The notes under the pieces: model-generated
Told to the model about the DNA's origin: nothing
Seen by the model: the letters and a program-made list of their open reading frames with translations, nothing else
Database searches by the model: none
Part shown: in pieces, positions 12,036-23,415 of the stretch
Layout of the letters: each line of letters opens with the position of its first letter
Numbering within the stretch: the stretch's first letter is position 1
Made by a program: the position numbers and the translations under genes
From: Margaritispora aquatica
Taxonomy: Eukaryota; Ascomycota; Leotiomycetes; Helotiales; Discinellaceae
Reading direction: 5' to 3'
Length of the DNA: 64,000 nt
NCBI GenBank assembly: GCA_007644065.1
Contig: VJWN01000012.1
Coordinates: forward strand, 1,353,758-1,417,757

Positions 12036-13787
12036 TGTGAACCAACCTGCGGCAGAACGACCTTGTGTGCACAAAGGGCGCTTGTTGAAATCTCGGCCAA
12101 GGAGCCGCAGTCGTCAAGGAAAGAGCGTGTGTGAGTGAATTGGAGCGAGGCTGAGTTCGTGGTCGGTTGTTGGTCGTCGCAGAATGTCGTCAAAACAAAA
12201 TATTATCGTGGTGAGCGTCGAGTGAATGCCGGTGTTTCATGAACAGCTACTGGAGATGTGACTATGTCTGTATGATACGACGATATCTATTGAAACCTCT
12301 CAAACTTTTGACGATGATCAGGCAAATTCGGTAACAAAACAATCAATATGGGGGGGGGCGCTTTCGTAATGAATGACTATGGTCGGTAGGTGCTGCGTAT
12401 GCTTGTGTGTATGCAAATGCGAGGGAACAAATGCAAGAGTTTGAAAATGAGTGTGTATGTATGTGTGAATCTTTAAAGGAATGGCACGCCCGCTGGCAGG
12501 CAGATATTGAAGTTGAAGTTTGTTGGAGTTTGGTCGAGGTTTGTCGATAGAGGATGGAGGTCGGAGGAGGAAGGCGAGACGCACAACAAAGACAAGACAA
12601 GACCAGACCAGACGAGACCAGGTGAACGGGAGCAGGAGCAGGAGCAGGAGTAGGTGGAAAGAGGAAAAGGGAAGAATGGAGGGAATACTGTAGGGGAGGG
12701 AGGAGGGAGGGAGGATGAATGAATGAATGAATGGATGAATAGAAAGAACGGATGAACAGGCGATGTGGAGACTGACCAGAGACCAGAGTCCAAGTCCCAA
12801 GTTTCCAAGTCCTCTGTCCTATCCTGACCTGTCTTGTCCTGTCCTATCCTATCCTATCCTGTCCGAGTCGAGGGTTTGTTCGTTCTTGTCAGGGTAGTCG
12901 GGGGAGGAGGTGGTGGAGGGAGGCTTGAATGAAAGGCGACAAGACAGAGACACCCAGAACACTCAGACACCTGATGCAGACGCAGACAGTTCGACGACAG
13001 ACACCGACAAACCACCTGGGACTGGGTCGGGGACCTTGCAGGAGGATTCAGACTCTGGACGAATTTGCGTGGATTGAGTGGATTGGGCTGGGTTCTGAGT
13101 GGGTGGGAGTGGATGGGAGTGGAGTTGTGAGGCTTGCGACTAAGACCCAAAGAGGGAAGAATCCAGGGGACGAAACGTTGGATTTCAGATTGACCAGCAT
13201 GGAACCAGCATATCGCATGTTCCCAGCATAGACATGCAAAGATTACCATTGGACGAGATGAGATGAAGAGATGAGGTTCTTGTGAAGAAAAGATGAAAGA
13301 TGGGGTATGGCCTGTTGTGAGTGGTCAGATCTGTGTCCGTGTCAGTGTCAGTGTCAGTGTCAGAGGGATTGAATGAACGTGTGAAGAAAAGGTCAGAGGA
13401 TGGATGCAATAGTACCGTACGCAATACGCAATATGCAAGATGCAAGATGCAAAATGCAAAATGCAAGATACAAGATCCAAGTGTGTGTTTGATGTCTCGA
13501 TTGACTCGATGAACTTGCAAAGTGTAAGTAAACATTGGAAGGATGTCTCTTTTTGGTATTTTTATTATTATTTTATTTTTGTTTTTATGTATTATGTATT
13601 GTGTCTGCACCACCGTTGAGTTGAGTTCAGTTCAGTTCATGCACAACTTACCGACATGTATCGTATGGTATGAGTATTATACTTTCCATACCATAAAAGA
13701 GAGTTGTGTCATTTCTCACTGTGTCCCTGTTGCCTCTTCCCTCTTCCGGTCAGTTTCCCTCTCCCTCCCTTTCTTCTCTACTCACTC

Positions 13788-13792
<5 letters not shown>

Positions 13793-13828
<36 letters not shown>
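13793..13828 (+). repeat. (CT)n dinucleotide microsatellite
   Basis: A run of about 18 CT units is followed by TCTCCTCCTCC. CT-rich tracts are common in fungal promoter and leader regions; this one lies in the divergent intergenic region. Confidence 0.9.
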
Positions 13829-13833
<5 letters not shown>

Positions 13834-14363
13834 TCCTCCTCCTTAATCCAGTGCCACGACCAAAATCTAATGATAGAAACCAGCCAACCGACCCAGACCC
13901 AGACCCAGACCCAATCGATTCATTGAAAAAGTGGATAACAAGTGGATCCGATCTGTCCTGGATCTAACGATAAACGGTTAACTCAGGTACGACTCGCATT
14001 CAGAAGCCTCCGAACCCTCAGAACCATTCAAGGATTATCAAGGATATTCAAGGATATTCAGGGACAAGTCAGGGGTACGACGCTTCTAAATGGTCCGACT
14101 GGCTAGTCTGGGTCCACACACTCTGGAATTGAGCCGTTATTTGAACATCAAGCCTCAATCAAAGAATATTGAAATGAATTGAATTGAATTGAATTGAATT
14201 GCACAAACATCCATCCACATCCATCCACATCCAGGAGGGGGCAAGAGGGCAAGACTCAAGAGGACGAGGACAGGGAGACGGGAGACGGGAGACTGAGGAG
14301 GCGAATAACACACCAACACAGAGGAACCAACACACAGAAGAATCCAGGTCCTCACTCCTTCTT

Positions 14364-14380
14364 CCCCCCCCCCCCCCCCC
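14364..14380 (+). repeat. poly-C17 homopolymer
   Basis: Seventeen consecutive C bases. A similar C15 run occurs at 8428-8442. Lengths of such runs are prone to sequencing error. Confidence 0.9.
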
Positions 14381-16674
14381 ATCTTTGAACCAAAACCAAA
14401 TTTCATCCATCCTAATCCAATCCAATGCATACACACATACATACATACATAATCGGACCTCCTCTTTCGGAAATGCACAATTCAATGGAATTACATTGTC
14501 GCGCCCTTCTTACTCTCACACACATCTCATTCCATCATTCCCATCATCAATAAATTGGAACCAAGCGTTGACCTGGTTCTCTCCTATATTCCCTCTTCCG
14601 TCGAAAACCAAGAACACAAGAAGACGAGAGCAGCAGACACATCAACAACAACAGCAACAACAGCAACAACAGCATTCCTCGCCTCGGAGAAACAAACAAT
14701 ATCAATAACATTTCTCCATAGCACGCACAGCGGTCTGCAAACAGCACTCTCAATCAACACAACTGTACTGAGCACTGCCTCCTTCCTCCTCCTACCTTGT
14801 GCATACCAGTACTTTGATACTTTCATCTCCAAAACTCCCTCCTTCGCTTCCATCCTATCCTTCCATCACATCCTTCCTTCCTCCTGGTCCTGGTCAATCA
14901 ATCAATTAAATGAATGGAAATTTGACGATGGTCCGGATGATTGGCGGGGTCGATCAACGAAATGAGATGTTGACGCTGTGACAGGCATTATTATTGGAAC
15001 CATGCCTGATGCCTCACACCTCACACTTCACACCTCACGCCTGGGCCGGGCTGGGCTAATATTGTTTTCTCAAGCCTGGCCTGTTTCCACTGCCTTGTGC
15101 CCTTGTTGCTTGCATTAGTCGGGGATAAATTGTCGTTGATGACCCATCACGATATTACTCCAGATTGCAGCTGATTGTCTCTCGTTATCGTATGTACTGT
15201 ATGTACTGTCCCTGCTGCTCTCGTACGTCGTACAGGAGATAAGACATATCAAAGGTCCGAAGGTTTCCAGCGAAGCCTGGTGGTTTCTTGTCGTGGCTTT
15301 TGGGGCAAAAGTGTGAAGCCGTGCGCTGAACACGCCATCATTTCAATGGATATATTGCATGGTGATGTGCGTTTTCAATCCAGAGGCATGATGATGATGA
15401 TGATGCTTGATTTATGATCTGACGAGAGGACGTTCTCAATGCAAACGAGATTGACATCTTTTAGTCCAAGGCATGATATCGTCATTTATTATCCGAATAG
15501 AGGGATTTTTCAAAGTCAATAAAGATTCCATCCATCCTCTTTGAAGGCGTGGAACATTGCAAGATATTCATGCTACCTTAAGCTTATTCTTCTGTCCAGA
15601 CCATCACAATTTCTTTCCCATTTTTAACACACATGAACCAAGGTATAGGTTTCATATTCTCAGCACTTCGTCATCTTGGTTTCGTTAGAGAGGCTTAAAA
15701 CATAGCCACCTGGTCTACAAGGAAATGGTAGTCAAATAGTCATGTATTCCGCTTACAACTGTTCGATGAGAGGCCGTGTATGAACCAGCACTGTCGAGAC
15801 ACTGCTTGGATCGAAGCATTCTTTGAGGAGGGGTGATACCTAGATGCTAAAGTCTCAGGGCATCTAATAGCCAGTACGGCAGCAACAAGCACAGTTTGTT
15901 TCGCATGGTAAGTTTCTCTGTATAAATGACTCCTCAGCACTACCTCTTCGCAAGGTTTACACATAAAGTATGGTATGTTCCCAAGTCAACATTAAAATTG
16001 ATCAACAGCAGCTCCCTACTCTACTTCCAGAAAATATCGAAGTACATTGTGCCGATGTAGTTCATGTTGATACTCGAGTAAATGAGGTTCATCTACATAA
16101 AAGGTATTCACTCGTAAATATACACCATGCTTTAGCGAGATGCTCCTTTACAAAAGCACCGGAACGCGAGGAGGGAAACGGTTCGAAAAGATTAAGACAC
16201 TTTATTCACTGCCAAGAAAACTGGAGTACAAGTCATGGAATATAATAAAAAAGAAGAATTGTGTTAAAAGAGCGAACATTCGTAAGATGGAGGTAGATGA
16301 ACATGCCTGAAATTTTTGACGACGGAATCACTGTGGGGCTAGAAAGTTTCCCCATCAGGAGTCGAGAGATATTTTCTCATCGACGTTATTGAAATACTTC
16401 ACAATATCTAATTACTAATGATTCAAAAACCAATAGAATTCAAGTAAGGAGGGAAATAATTCAGACAAATGATCCTCAAATAAGGTTGTCATGGACTTTC
16501 AGCCTTGATTTCGAGGCTACAGCTTTATTGACCTTGGGACATCACATTTCTCATCTCAGAATTCGATTTTTATTTACACATATTTCTCATCCTTCTCAAC
16601 CCAAATGAGCCCGAGACGTTTCGTCCGTGGAACAGGCTTGCGTAAATCGAAACCAGAAATGTGACGTTGACGAA

Positions 16675-18866
16675 ATGGCAGAATTTGATCTCTCTGCCAG
16701 CTTCATCCCTTCCCTGCACAAGCCAGCGGCCTTACTCCCCATTGCGCGACACAAGGAGAGCCTGCTCTACCTCGTCGAGACATTTCCCGTCACCATCGTG
16801 GTGGGACAGACGGGGTCCGGCAAGACGACCCAGATCCCGCAGTACCTCGAGCAGGCAGGATGGTGCTCCGATGGCAAGGTGATTGCGGTGACGCAGGTGA
16901 GTCTGACACGTTGTAAATGTCATCTTGGGGATATATGCTGATGGCGGCGAGCGAGTAGCCTCGGAGAGTGGCGGCGACGACGGTGGCGATTCGTGTCGCG
17001 GAGGAGATGGGCTGTGAGATTGGGAAAGAGGTCGGCTACTCGATCCGCTTCGAGGACGTCACGTCGGCGGCGACGAGAATCAAATTCTTGACCGATGGCT
17101 TGCTGTTGAGAGAAGCGCTCGTTGATCCGTTGTTGTCTCGGTATTCGGTTATCATGGTCGATGAGGCGCATGAGAGATCGCTGAGTACGGATATCTTGCT
17201 TGGCGTGCTCAAGAAGATCCTCAAGAGACGGCCAAATGACTTGAGGATCATCATCAGTAGTGCGACTTTGCAAGCCGAGGACTTCCTTAAGTTCTTCATA
17301 GGTGACGAGCAACCGAAACCAGCTCCTGGTGAGGCTATGACGTTAGATGAGCTGATTTCTCAAGCTGGGTCTACGCCGCAAGATGATGAGCTTGGAGGTA
17401 GAGTTGGTCGGATCATCAGTCTTGAAGGGAGGATGTATCCCGTTGATGTTCTTTACACGGAACAGTCTGTTGAAGATTACGTCGAGAAGGCAGTGCAAAC
17501 AGTGTTTGATATTCATACTAAAGAACCCGAAGGAGACATCCTGGTTTTCCTCACTGGACGAGAAGAAATCGATACAGCTGTACAAGCCATCTCTGAGAGA
17601 GCTGCCGATCTACATCCTCGAGCACAAGCATTGATGGCTTTGCCGCTCTATGCAGGTTTATCCACCGAACAACAGATGTACGTGTTTGAGCCTGCACCAG
17701 CAGACACGAGGAAAGTGATATTCTCGACGAATATTGCAGAAGCATCAATCACGATCGACGGTATCGTCTATGTGGTCGACACAGGCTACGTCAAACTAAG
17801 AGCATACAATCCTCTAACAGGCATCGACACCTTAACCGCAACACCAGTCTCCAAAGCATCAGCAACCCAACGAGCAGGTCGAGCCGGGCGTACAAAACCT
17901 GGTAAATGCTTCCGTCTCTACACAGAATCCAGCTACCAAAACCTGGAAGAAGCCACCGTCCCCGAAATCCAACGCTCCAACCTCGCGCCGGTAATCCTCC
18001 AACTCAAAGCCCTAGGAATCGACAACATCGTGCGCTTCCCCTTCCTGACCTCCCCGCCAGCCGAGCTTGTCATCCGCGCCCTGGAGCTCCTCTACTCCCT
18101 CGGCGCTCTAGACGACTACGCCAAACTAACCAAACCGCTCGGGACGCGCATGGCCGAGCTAGCCGTCGAGCCGATGATGGCCAAGACGCTCCTGTCCGCC
18201 CCGTCCTTCAACTGCCTGTCCGAGATGCTCACCATCGCCGCCATGACCAGCGCAGGCGGCAACGTGTTCTTCCACCACACCGGCGAGAAGAAGCGCATGG
18301 AGACGGCGCGCCGCAAATTTGCCGTCGAGGAGGGCGACCACATCACCCTGCTGAACGTCTACCACGCCTTCGTCACCAAGGGCAGGAAGGAGGCCAAGTT
18401 CTGCCACGACAACTCCCTGAACTTCAAGACCCTCACGCGCGCCGTCAGCATTCGCGCCCAACTCAAGCGCTCCCTCGAACGCTTCGGCCTCGTCGTCAAC
18501 GAGACGCTCTCCACCTCCACCGGCAACACTAATGCGAACCTGACACCCCTCGCCACCGCCTCCACATCCTCCTCCTCCTCCTCCTCCTCTTCCAAAAGCG
18601 AGCAAATCCGACGCTGCCTCACGACGGGCTTCTTCGCGCACGCGGCCAAGATGCAGCCCGACGGCACGTTCCGCAACGTCAGCGGCGGCACGACGATGCA
18701 CGCGCACCCGAGCTCGCTGCTGTTCAACCGCAAGGCGGAGTGGGTGCTGTTCCACGAGGTCATGGAGATAGGCGCGGCGGGGAATAAGACGTTCATTCGC
18801 GATATCACCAAGATTGAGAGGGCCTGGTTGGTCGAGTATGCGGAGGGCTTTTATCGCTTTGCTTGA
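16675..18866 (+). CDS. DHX35: DEAH-box ATP-dependent RNA helicase, DHX35 type
   Basis: Two exons, 16675-16896 and 16959-18866, with a 62-nt GTGAGT...TAG intron, give 709 residues. Walker A GQTGSGKT is at 44-51, PRRVAA at 75-80, DEAH at 142-145, SAT at 175-177 and QRAGRAGR (motif VI) at 378-385. Helicase-associated and OB-fold regions follow. Family knowledge: DHX35-type proteins are nuclear DEAH helicases found with the spliceosome. They are present in most filamentous fungi and lost from budding yeast. The intron between VTQ and PRRVAA fits the family sequence closely. An insertion of about eight serines is coded by TCC repeats near 18565-18594. The 3' half is visibly richer in G and C at third codon positions than the 5' half. 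The start at 16675 is the first in-frame ATG after the upstream sequence. Confidence 0.92.
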
Positions 18867-19014
18867 TGAGGGCGGTGAAATGAGAGTGGGTGGATGGATG
18901 GATTGATGTGAATGGATGGGGGAAAAGGGGGGGGCTGGTTGAGAGTGTGTTTAATTAAATAATTAAAATGGCGCTGCTGGAATCTGTGATGGATCGTCAT
19001 AGGATTTAAGGGTT

Positions 19015-19077
<63 letters not shown>
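19015..19077 (+). repeat. (TAG)21 perfect trinucleotide microsatellite
   Basis: Sixty-three bases of uninterrupted TAG units lie about 150 bp after the helicase stop codon, probably within or just after its 3' UTR. This is the longest perfect microsatellite in the window. Confidence 0.95.
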
Positions 19078-19084
<7 letters not shown>

Positions 19085-19210
19085 TGTTGATGTTGATATC
19101 AACAGTAACACCATCGACCATTGAACCAATCCTCCTCTCAACAAGGGAGGATTATCCGACCCCTTTATTTGGACTCGATCTTCATCCTTAGTGTGTGAGT
19201 TCTTTCGACC

Positions 19211-19255
19211 TTACCTACCTTACCTACCTTACCTACCTTACCTACCTTACCTACC
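19211..19255 (+). repeat. (TTACCTACC)5 nonanucleotide repeat
   Basis: Five perfect copies of a 9-nt unit. The same TACCTACC core is scattered through the window, for example near 7190-7240, 8680-8700 and 52660. Confidence 0.95.
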
Positions 19256-19527
19256 TTCAGTCGAGACATTTGCTGACTCCCGTCATTAGTCCCCAAAATC
19301 ATGACTTCAAACTCGCCAATTTCCACCAATTTTCACGTCAATGGCGAGTCTTTACAGTCAGTCAGAAAACATCGTGTTATTGTCGAGGCACTAGCTAAAG
19401 CAAAGAGAGTATCTTGTACCCTTGTCCCCTTCCTTACTCCTCCCCTCCGTGCTTCTCATCTTCTTCTCATCTTTCTTCTCATCTCTCAAAAGCAAAAGCC
19501 TTGTACACGCGCACACTTCCTCACTCT

Positions 19528-21357
19528 CTACCTAACAGCCCTCTTCCCCTCCCTAATGCTCCTCCTCCGCTCCCTCTCTTCAACCTCACTCTCCCCCTCC
19601 CTCTCCCGATCCAACCTCTCCAACCTCCTCATCTCACCCTCCCATTCCCAATCCCTCTCCCTCCCTCTCCCTCTTTCCTTATCCCTCTCCCCTCGTTCCC
19701 TCTCCCTCTCCCAATCCCTCTCCCATTCTCTCTCCCACTCCCATTTTCCCTTCCCCTCACCCTCACCATCCGGATCCCAGCCGTCTGGCGGCGTCGGGCC
19801 CCTCTTCAATAACTCGTACGTCCATGCGTCGCGTTGGCTTTTCGTCAGCGGCTGGAGCCATTTTTTCTCTTCCCATTCTTGGGGCGTCTTGTTGGAGCGA
19901 CGGAGAGGTTTGGGTGAGACAGAGGGGTAGGGAAGTGAGGGCGGCGATGGTGATGGCGACACCTCGCTTATCTGGCGTCGTCCTCCCCGACGACTCATGC
20001 GGATTGCGGCGCCTCCGGGTGGAGCAGATGGGTAGCCTCCGCTGGTGGTGTTGTAGACGTGGTCGATGTCCTTGTCAGAGGCGGGAGCCATTCTGATGGG
20101 CGCTGAAGCAGGGTCCCAGAACGTGGAGGAAGGGGGGATCCACCCGCCTTCGAGGGCTATGAGGGCGGCGTCGGGGTCGCCGGGTGAGAGGGCTTCTTGC
20201 ATATGTGAGGGGAGGGTGTGCCACCAGAGGGGATGGGTGGGGGATGAAGAGCGGACGAGTGAGGTGGGTGAAGGTGAGTGTAAGGTGGGAAATGTTACTG
20301 TGCGGTTGGGCTTATGAGGACGGCGGCTGGATGCTAAGGGAGACCTGCGTCGTGTGGATGGATATGATGGTCCTATGGTGCGACGAGGTAGGTTTGTACG
20401 GATTCTATCGTGTGGTGGAGATGGGGGTGGTGAATCTGAATCTGAATCTGATGATGAAGGAGGAGGTGATGAAGGTAGTAGTCGTGGTGGTCTTCTCCTT
20501 GGAGGTGGTGAAGTAGAACTGCGCCGTGGAGGAGGACGATGTGAAGTTCCACTGCGACGAGGTAGAATTGAGCGTATCCTTTCGTGCGGTGGAGATGGTG
20601 GTGGCGAGTTTGATGAAGAAGAATATGAAGAAGGCGGCGGTCGTGGTGGTCGTCTTCTTGTAGGCGGCGAAGGAGATCGACTTCCACTTCTATTCGTTTC
20701 TCTTCGGAACGTCCTGGATGTCCTGTGAATCAACTGTCGTCTTCTTCTAGAAGTACTGAATGAATCACGAATAGGCGAGTATCGCCGCACTGGTGAGAGC
20801 GAGGATAGTCTGTGAATGGGTGACAAGGAGCGTCTTCTTGAGTACGACTGAAGTGGTCGGGGACTTATGCGTTCTCTATGACGAGAAGGGTCGTCTTTGC
20901 TATAAAATCTTCTTCTGTGAATAGGGCTATCAGGATGGAAGTAATTCCATGTCGTTCCTGGCGAATAACTTGGATTGGGTGGAGAGATAATCCGAGGGAG
21001 AGGAGGTGGAGACGGAGATGGAGATCGCCATCTTGATTCATGGCGGATGAGCTGCGAATATCGTCTAGGCAATGGTGCGTGAATCTGAGTCCGCAGTGGA
21101 GCAGGAGATGGTGAGCGATGTCTTCGCGAAGTATGGTGGTTCCTCAGCTCGTTTGTATAAGAACGAGTCCGAGGCTGTACGGGCGATGGGGAACGGCTTG
21201 GAATTGGAGCGCAGTATCTAGGATATCGTTTTGCTCTCCAGGCAAGGAATTCAAGCTGTGTGTAACTATGACTGCTGGATGGCGATCTTCCTCTTGTGAG
21301 GTGTTCGGAACCAGAGCTTGAGCTGGATGAGGAACTCTCGTCACCTGATAGACGCAT
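19528..21357 (-). CDS. Arg/Ser-rich (RS-type) protein with charged C-terminal helix, function unknown
   Basis: One exon encodes 609 residues. After an acidic Ser run near the start ([13 protein letters not shown]), about 330 residues are full of RSPSP, RRRSP and PPSPP repeats, as in SR-like splicing and nuclear-speckle proteins. No RRM or other RNA-binding fold is visible. A less biased patch follows at about 375-500 (LWWHTLPSHMQEALSPGDPD, later EWEEKKWLQPLTKSQRDAWT). The C-terminus is a Glu/Arg/Trp-rich probable single helix (WEREWERDWERERER). The protein is probably nuclear, inferred from composition only. It is convergent with the helicase gene, and a link to splicing would fit but is not shown. 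The opposite strand also stays open for 209 codons, a side effect of the low-complexity sequence. Confidence 0.7.
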   Translation of the reverse strand: MRLSGDESSSSSSSSGSEHLTRGRSPSSSHSYTQLEFLAWRAKRYPRYCAPIPSRSPSPVQPRTRSYTNELRNHHTSRRHRSPSPAPLRTQIHAPLPRRYSQLIRHESRWRSPSPSPPPLPRIISPPNPSYSPGTTWNYFHPDSPIHRRRFYSKDDPSRHRERISPRPLQSYSRRRSLSPIHRLSSLSPVRRYSPIRDSFSTSRRRRQLIHRTSRTFRRETNRSGSRSPSPPTRRRPPRPPPSSYSSSSNSPPPSPPHERIRSILPRRSGTSHRPPPRRSSTSPPPRRRPPRLLPSSPPPSSSDSDSDSPPPSPPHDRIRTNLPRRTIGPSYPSTRRRSPLASSRRPHKPNRTVTFPTLHSPSPTSLVRSSSPTHPLWWHTLPSHMQEALSPGDPDAALIALEGGWIPPSSTFWDPASAPIRMAPASDKDIDHVYNTTSGGYPSAPPGGAAIRMSRRGGRRQISEVSPSPSPPSLPYPSVSPKPLRRSNKTPQEWEEKKWLQPLTKSQRDAWTYELLKRGPTPPDGWDPDGEGEGKGKWEWEREWERDWERERERGERDKERGRGRERDWEWEGEMRRLERLDREREGESEVEERERRRSIREGKRAVR

Positions 21358-22191
21358 TTTGAGATATTTTGAAGGTCAAGGTTGTATTGGAGTTCCAAAT
21401 TGTGCCTGAGGAAAATGATTTCAAGTCGGTATCGGCACGGCCGTTTGAAAGAAAATGAATGTTCCTATGTGTCGAGTCTCAGCAATTCAGAAAGGTAAAT
21501 GCATGTTCGGAAATATTATGACATGGCTGTGTTCCTCCAGCTGATCATGCCGAGTATGCCTAGGCAACAAGGAATACAAGCTTGCTGTGTAGTTTGCACC
21601 GCAGCCGTCCCTTTAGAAAAATGGTGTGAGGCCTCAATACAGCTACATAGAAGCCGAGGCTCACAAGCTTCATTATTGCAGCCTCATTGAAATAAGGGAA
21701 TGAATTGCACCAAGGAAACGTGACACTCTTTCTTGCGTTGTAGTGTTTGCGTTATACTGTTGCGAGCTTTGCTGGCCATAAACTCGTTTTCGAGGATAGT
21801 TTCCGACATCTTAGGAACCGAAAGGTAGGCAGAATTGCATATTCTCATGAATCAAGAGAAGATCTTCAAAATCAGAGCTTACATTACTCCTCCAAACTAT
21901 AGAAGCGAAGAAACAGTTGAGAAGTTGCATTAAAGAAGAGCTACTCTCGAAGCGAGTGCACTACTCCCGATGTAGACGACCCACCCAAACACCTCTGCCA
22001 AGCCAAGGTAGCTCATCAGTCGAGGCAACCTCCAAACCAAAGTCAACAACACAAACTCTTTGCGCCAGAGCTCCCACTTCACTTGGAACAGCTCTAAACG
22101 ATCTGCAGATTGTCCAATCGCATGCTAAACTATCGTCTACAGCTACATCACCACTCATATCCGGCAAATAGCTCTCCTCTACCCCGCCATC
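21358..22191. other. divergent promoter region between the RS-type gene and VPS29
   Basis: An 834-bp gap between the divergent starts at 21357 (minus) and 22192 (plus). No gene or repeat array is recognised. It should contain both promoters. Confidence 0.5.
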
Positions 22192-22992
22192 ATGACATCC
22201 CGCCTCGTCCTCGTAATCGGGGACCTGCACATCCCAGACCGTGCAATTGATATACCAGCAAAGGTATACCCAGTCCCGTCTAACCCAGCCCAAACCATGC
22301 CGCATGTCCTTATGAATGTATGCCCTAACACTCAGCACAGTTCAAGAAACTCCTCACCCCGGGCAAAATCGGCCAAACGCTCTGCCTGGGCAACCTGACC
22401 GACAAGCCCACCTACGAGTACCTCCGCTCCATCTCGCCGGACCTCAAGATCGTGAAGGGGAAATTTGACTCGGAAGCCTCGTCCCTACCGCTCTCGCAAG
22501 TCGTGACGCACGGCTCTCTCCGCATCGGGTTCCTGGAGGGCTTCAGCATGGTGGCCCCGATGGAGACGGATCTAATGCTCGCGGAGGCGAATAAGCTGGA
22601 CGTGGACGTCCTGTGCTGGGGCGGCACGCACAGGTTCGATGCCTACGAGTATGAGAATAAGTTCTTTGTCAATCCGGGGAGTGCGACGGGCGCGTTTTGT
22701 AGTGGGTGGGTTGGGGAGGGCGAGGAGGAGGGGATGGTGCCCAGTTTTTGCTTGATGGATGTGAGTTGTCCTCCTCTACATGTGTGGATGACTTTTGGTA
22801 CTTTGCGGGCAAACTTTTGTTGTGTTCAATTTTGGTAAATGTAAAGGTTGAAGACTAAATGCTAATCAAATGGGATAGGTGCAAGGAATTGGATTAACCC
22901 TCTATGTCTACCAGTTACGGAAGAATGCCGAAGGAGTAGAAAGCGTGAACGTGGAGAAGATCACATATACCAAGGTTGTGAGCAGCTCATGA
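22192..22992 (+). CDS. VPS29: vacuolar protein sorting 29, retromer subunit
   Basis: Three exons, 22192-22263, 22341-22760 and 22879-22992, encode 201 residues. The first intron falls between PAK and FKKLL, a spot where the family sequence is continuous. Vps29 has a metallophosphoesterase-like fold and forms the cargo-recognition trimer with Vps26 and Vps35 in retromer, which returns receptors from endosomes to the Golgi. Visible motifs are GDLHIP, LCLGNL, KGKFDSE, CWGGTHRFDAYE and KFFVNPGSATGAF. As in budding yeast Vps29, the animal HGH and GHTH metal ligands are replaced (here EGF and GGTH), so the site is probably a protein-binding surface and not an active enzyme. Exon 2 is markedly GC-rich. 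Confidence 0.95.
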
Positions 22993-23415
22993 TTGAATGG
23001 AGATGAATGATGGAGGGGACAATCCTCCTCATGGGTTAGGGATTACCAATCAATGAGAGACTTAATGATTTCCTGGTGGAAGATAAAAGTCACAACAGGG
23101 ATAGGATTTTTGGAAGAAATCCATCTTAGCATAATGGCGTTCACGGAGGGAGTCAATACAAGCACGGAGTAGAATGCTCTACTATTGGTATCATATCGTT
23201 TCTGTCCACACCAAGCCGCTTATACAAATGAATAAATCAATCATCCAAGTCCATGCTAGACTGGAGATAAGAGCAACCAAACGAAACTCCAACCCCCTCG
23301 CATGCATGCTCGCTTGCTCAACAACTATACAGAATTCAATCATCATCCAAGCCTCCTAAACGCCAATTCCTCAAGAACAAGGCTACAAATTCGTACCCAT
23401 GGGCCTATCATTCAA
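22993..23415. other. convergent 3' region between VPS29 and SGO1
   Basis: A 423-bp gap between two facing stop codons. No gene, repeat or structured element is recognised; probably two 3' UTRs. Confidence 0.5.

Larger units (their letters stand above)
12036..16674. other. 4.6-kb divergent intergenic region, microsatellite-rich
   Basis: The region separates the membrane-protein gene (minus) from the helicase gene (plus), so it should contain both promoters. No gene is supported. Repeats include (TCCTA)n at about 12825-12864, (GTGTCA)n at 13339-13362, a degenerate GCAAGAT/GCAAAAT array at 13420-13480, (CT)n at 13793-13828, a three-copy AAGGATATTC array at 14028-14061, (GAATT)n at 14175-14200, C17 at 14364-14380 and (CAA/CAG)n at 14641-14674. 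The part from 15450 to 16600 is AT-richer and has nothing I can name. Confidence 0.5.
18867..19527. other. convergent 3' region with two tandem arrays
   Basis: The region lies between the stop of the helicase (plus) and the stop of the Arg/Ser-rich gene (minus), so it holds two facing 3' UTRs. It contains the (TAG)21 and (TTACCTACC)5 arrays described separately. No gene is supported; a short Thr-rich frame on the minus strand is only the reverse reading of the TAG array. Confidence 0.6.

Noticed and set aside
16627..16674. Upstream extension of the helicase reading frame
   Set aside because: It would begin at GTG, not ATG, and the extra residues have no match to the DHX35 family; the ATG at 16675 is preferred.
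17906..18755. Long frames in other phases and strand over the helicase 3' half
   Set aside because: They are open because of high GC3 in the real gene; their sequences are Arg/Pro or Gly/Glu strings with no family signal.
19211..19255. Telomere-like or CRISPR-like array
   Set aside because: TTACCTACC differs from the fungal telomere unit TTAGGG and there are no spacers; it is a plain tandem repeat.
19301..19930. 209-codon Ser/Pro/Leu-rich frame on the plus strand
   Set aside because: It is the antisense reading of the Glu/Arg-rich end of the RS-type gene and consists of low-complexity CTC/CCT repeats.
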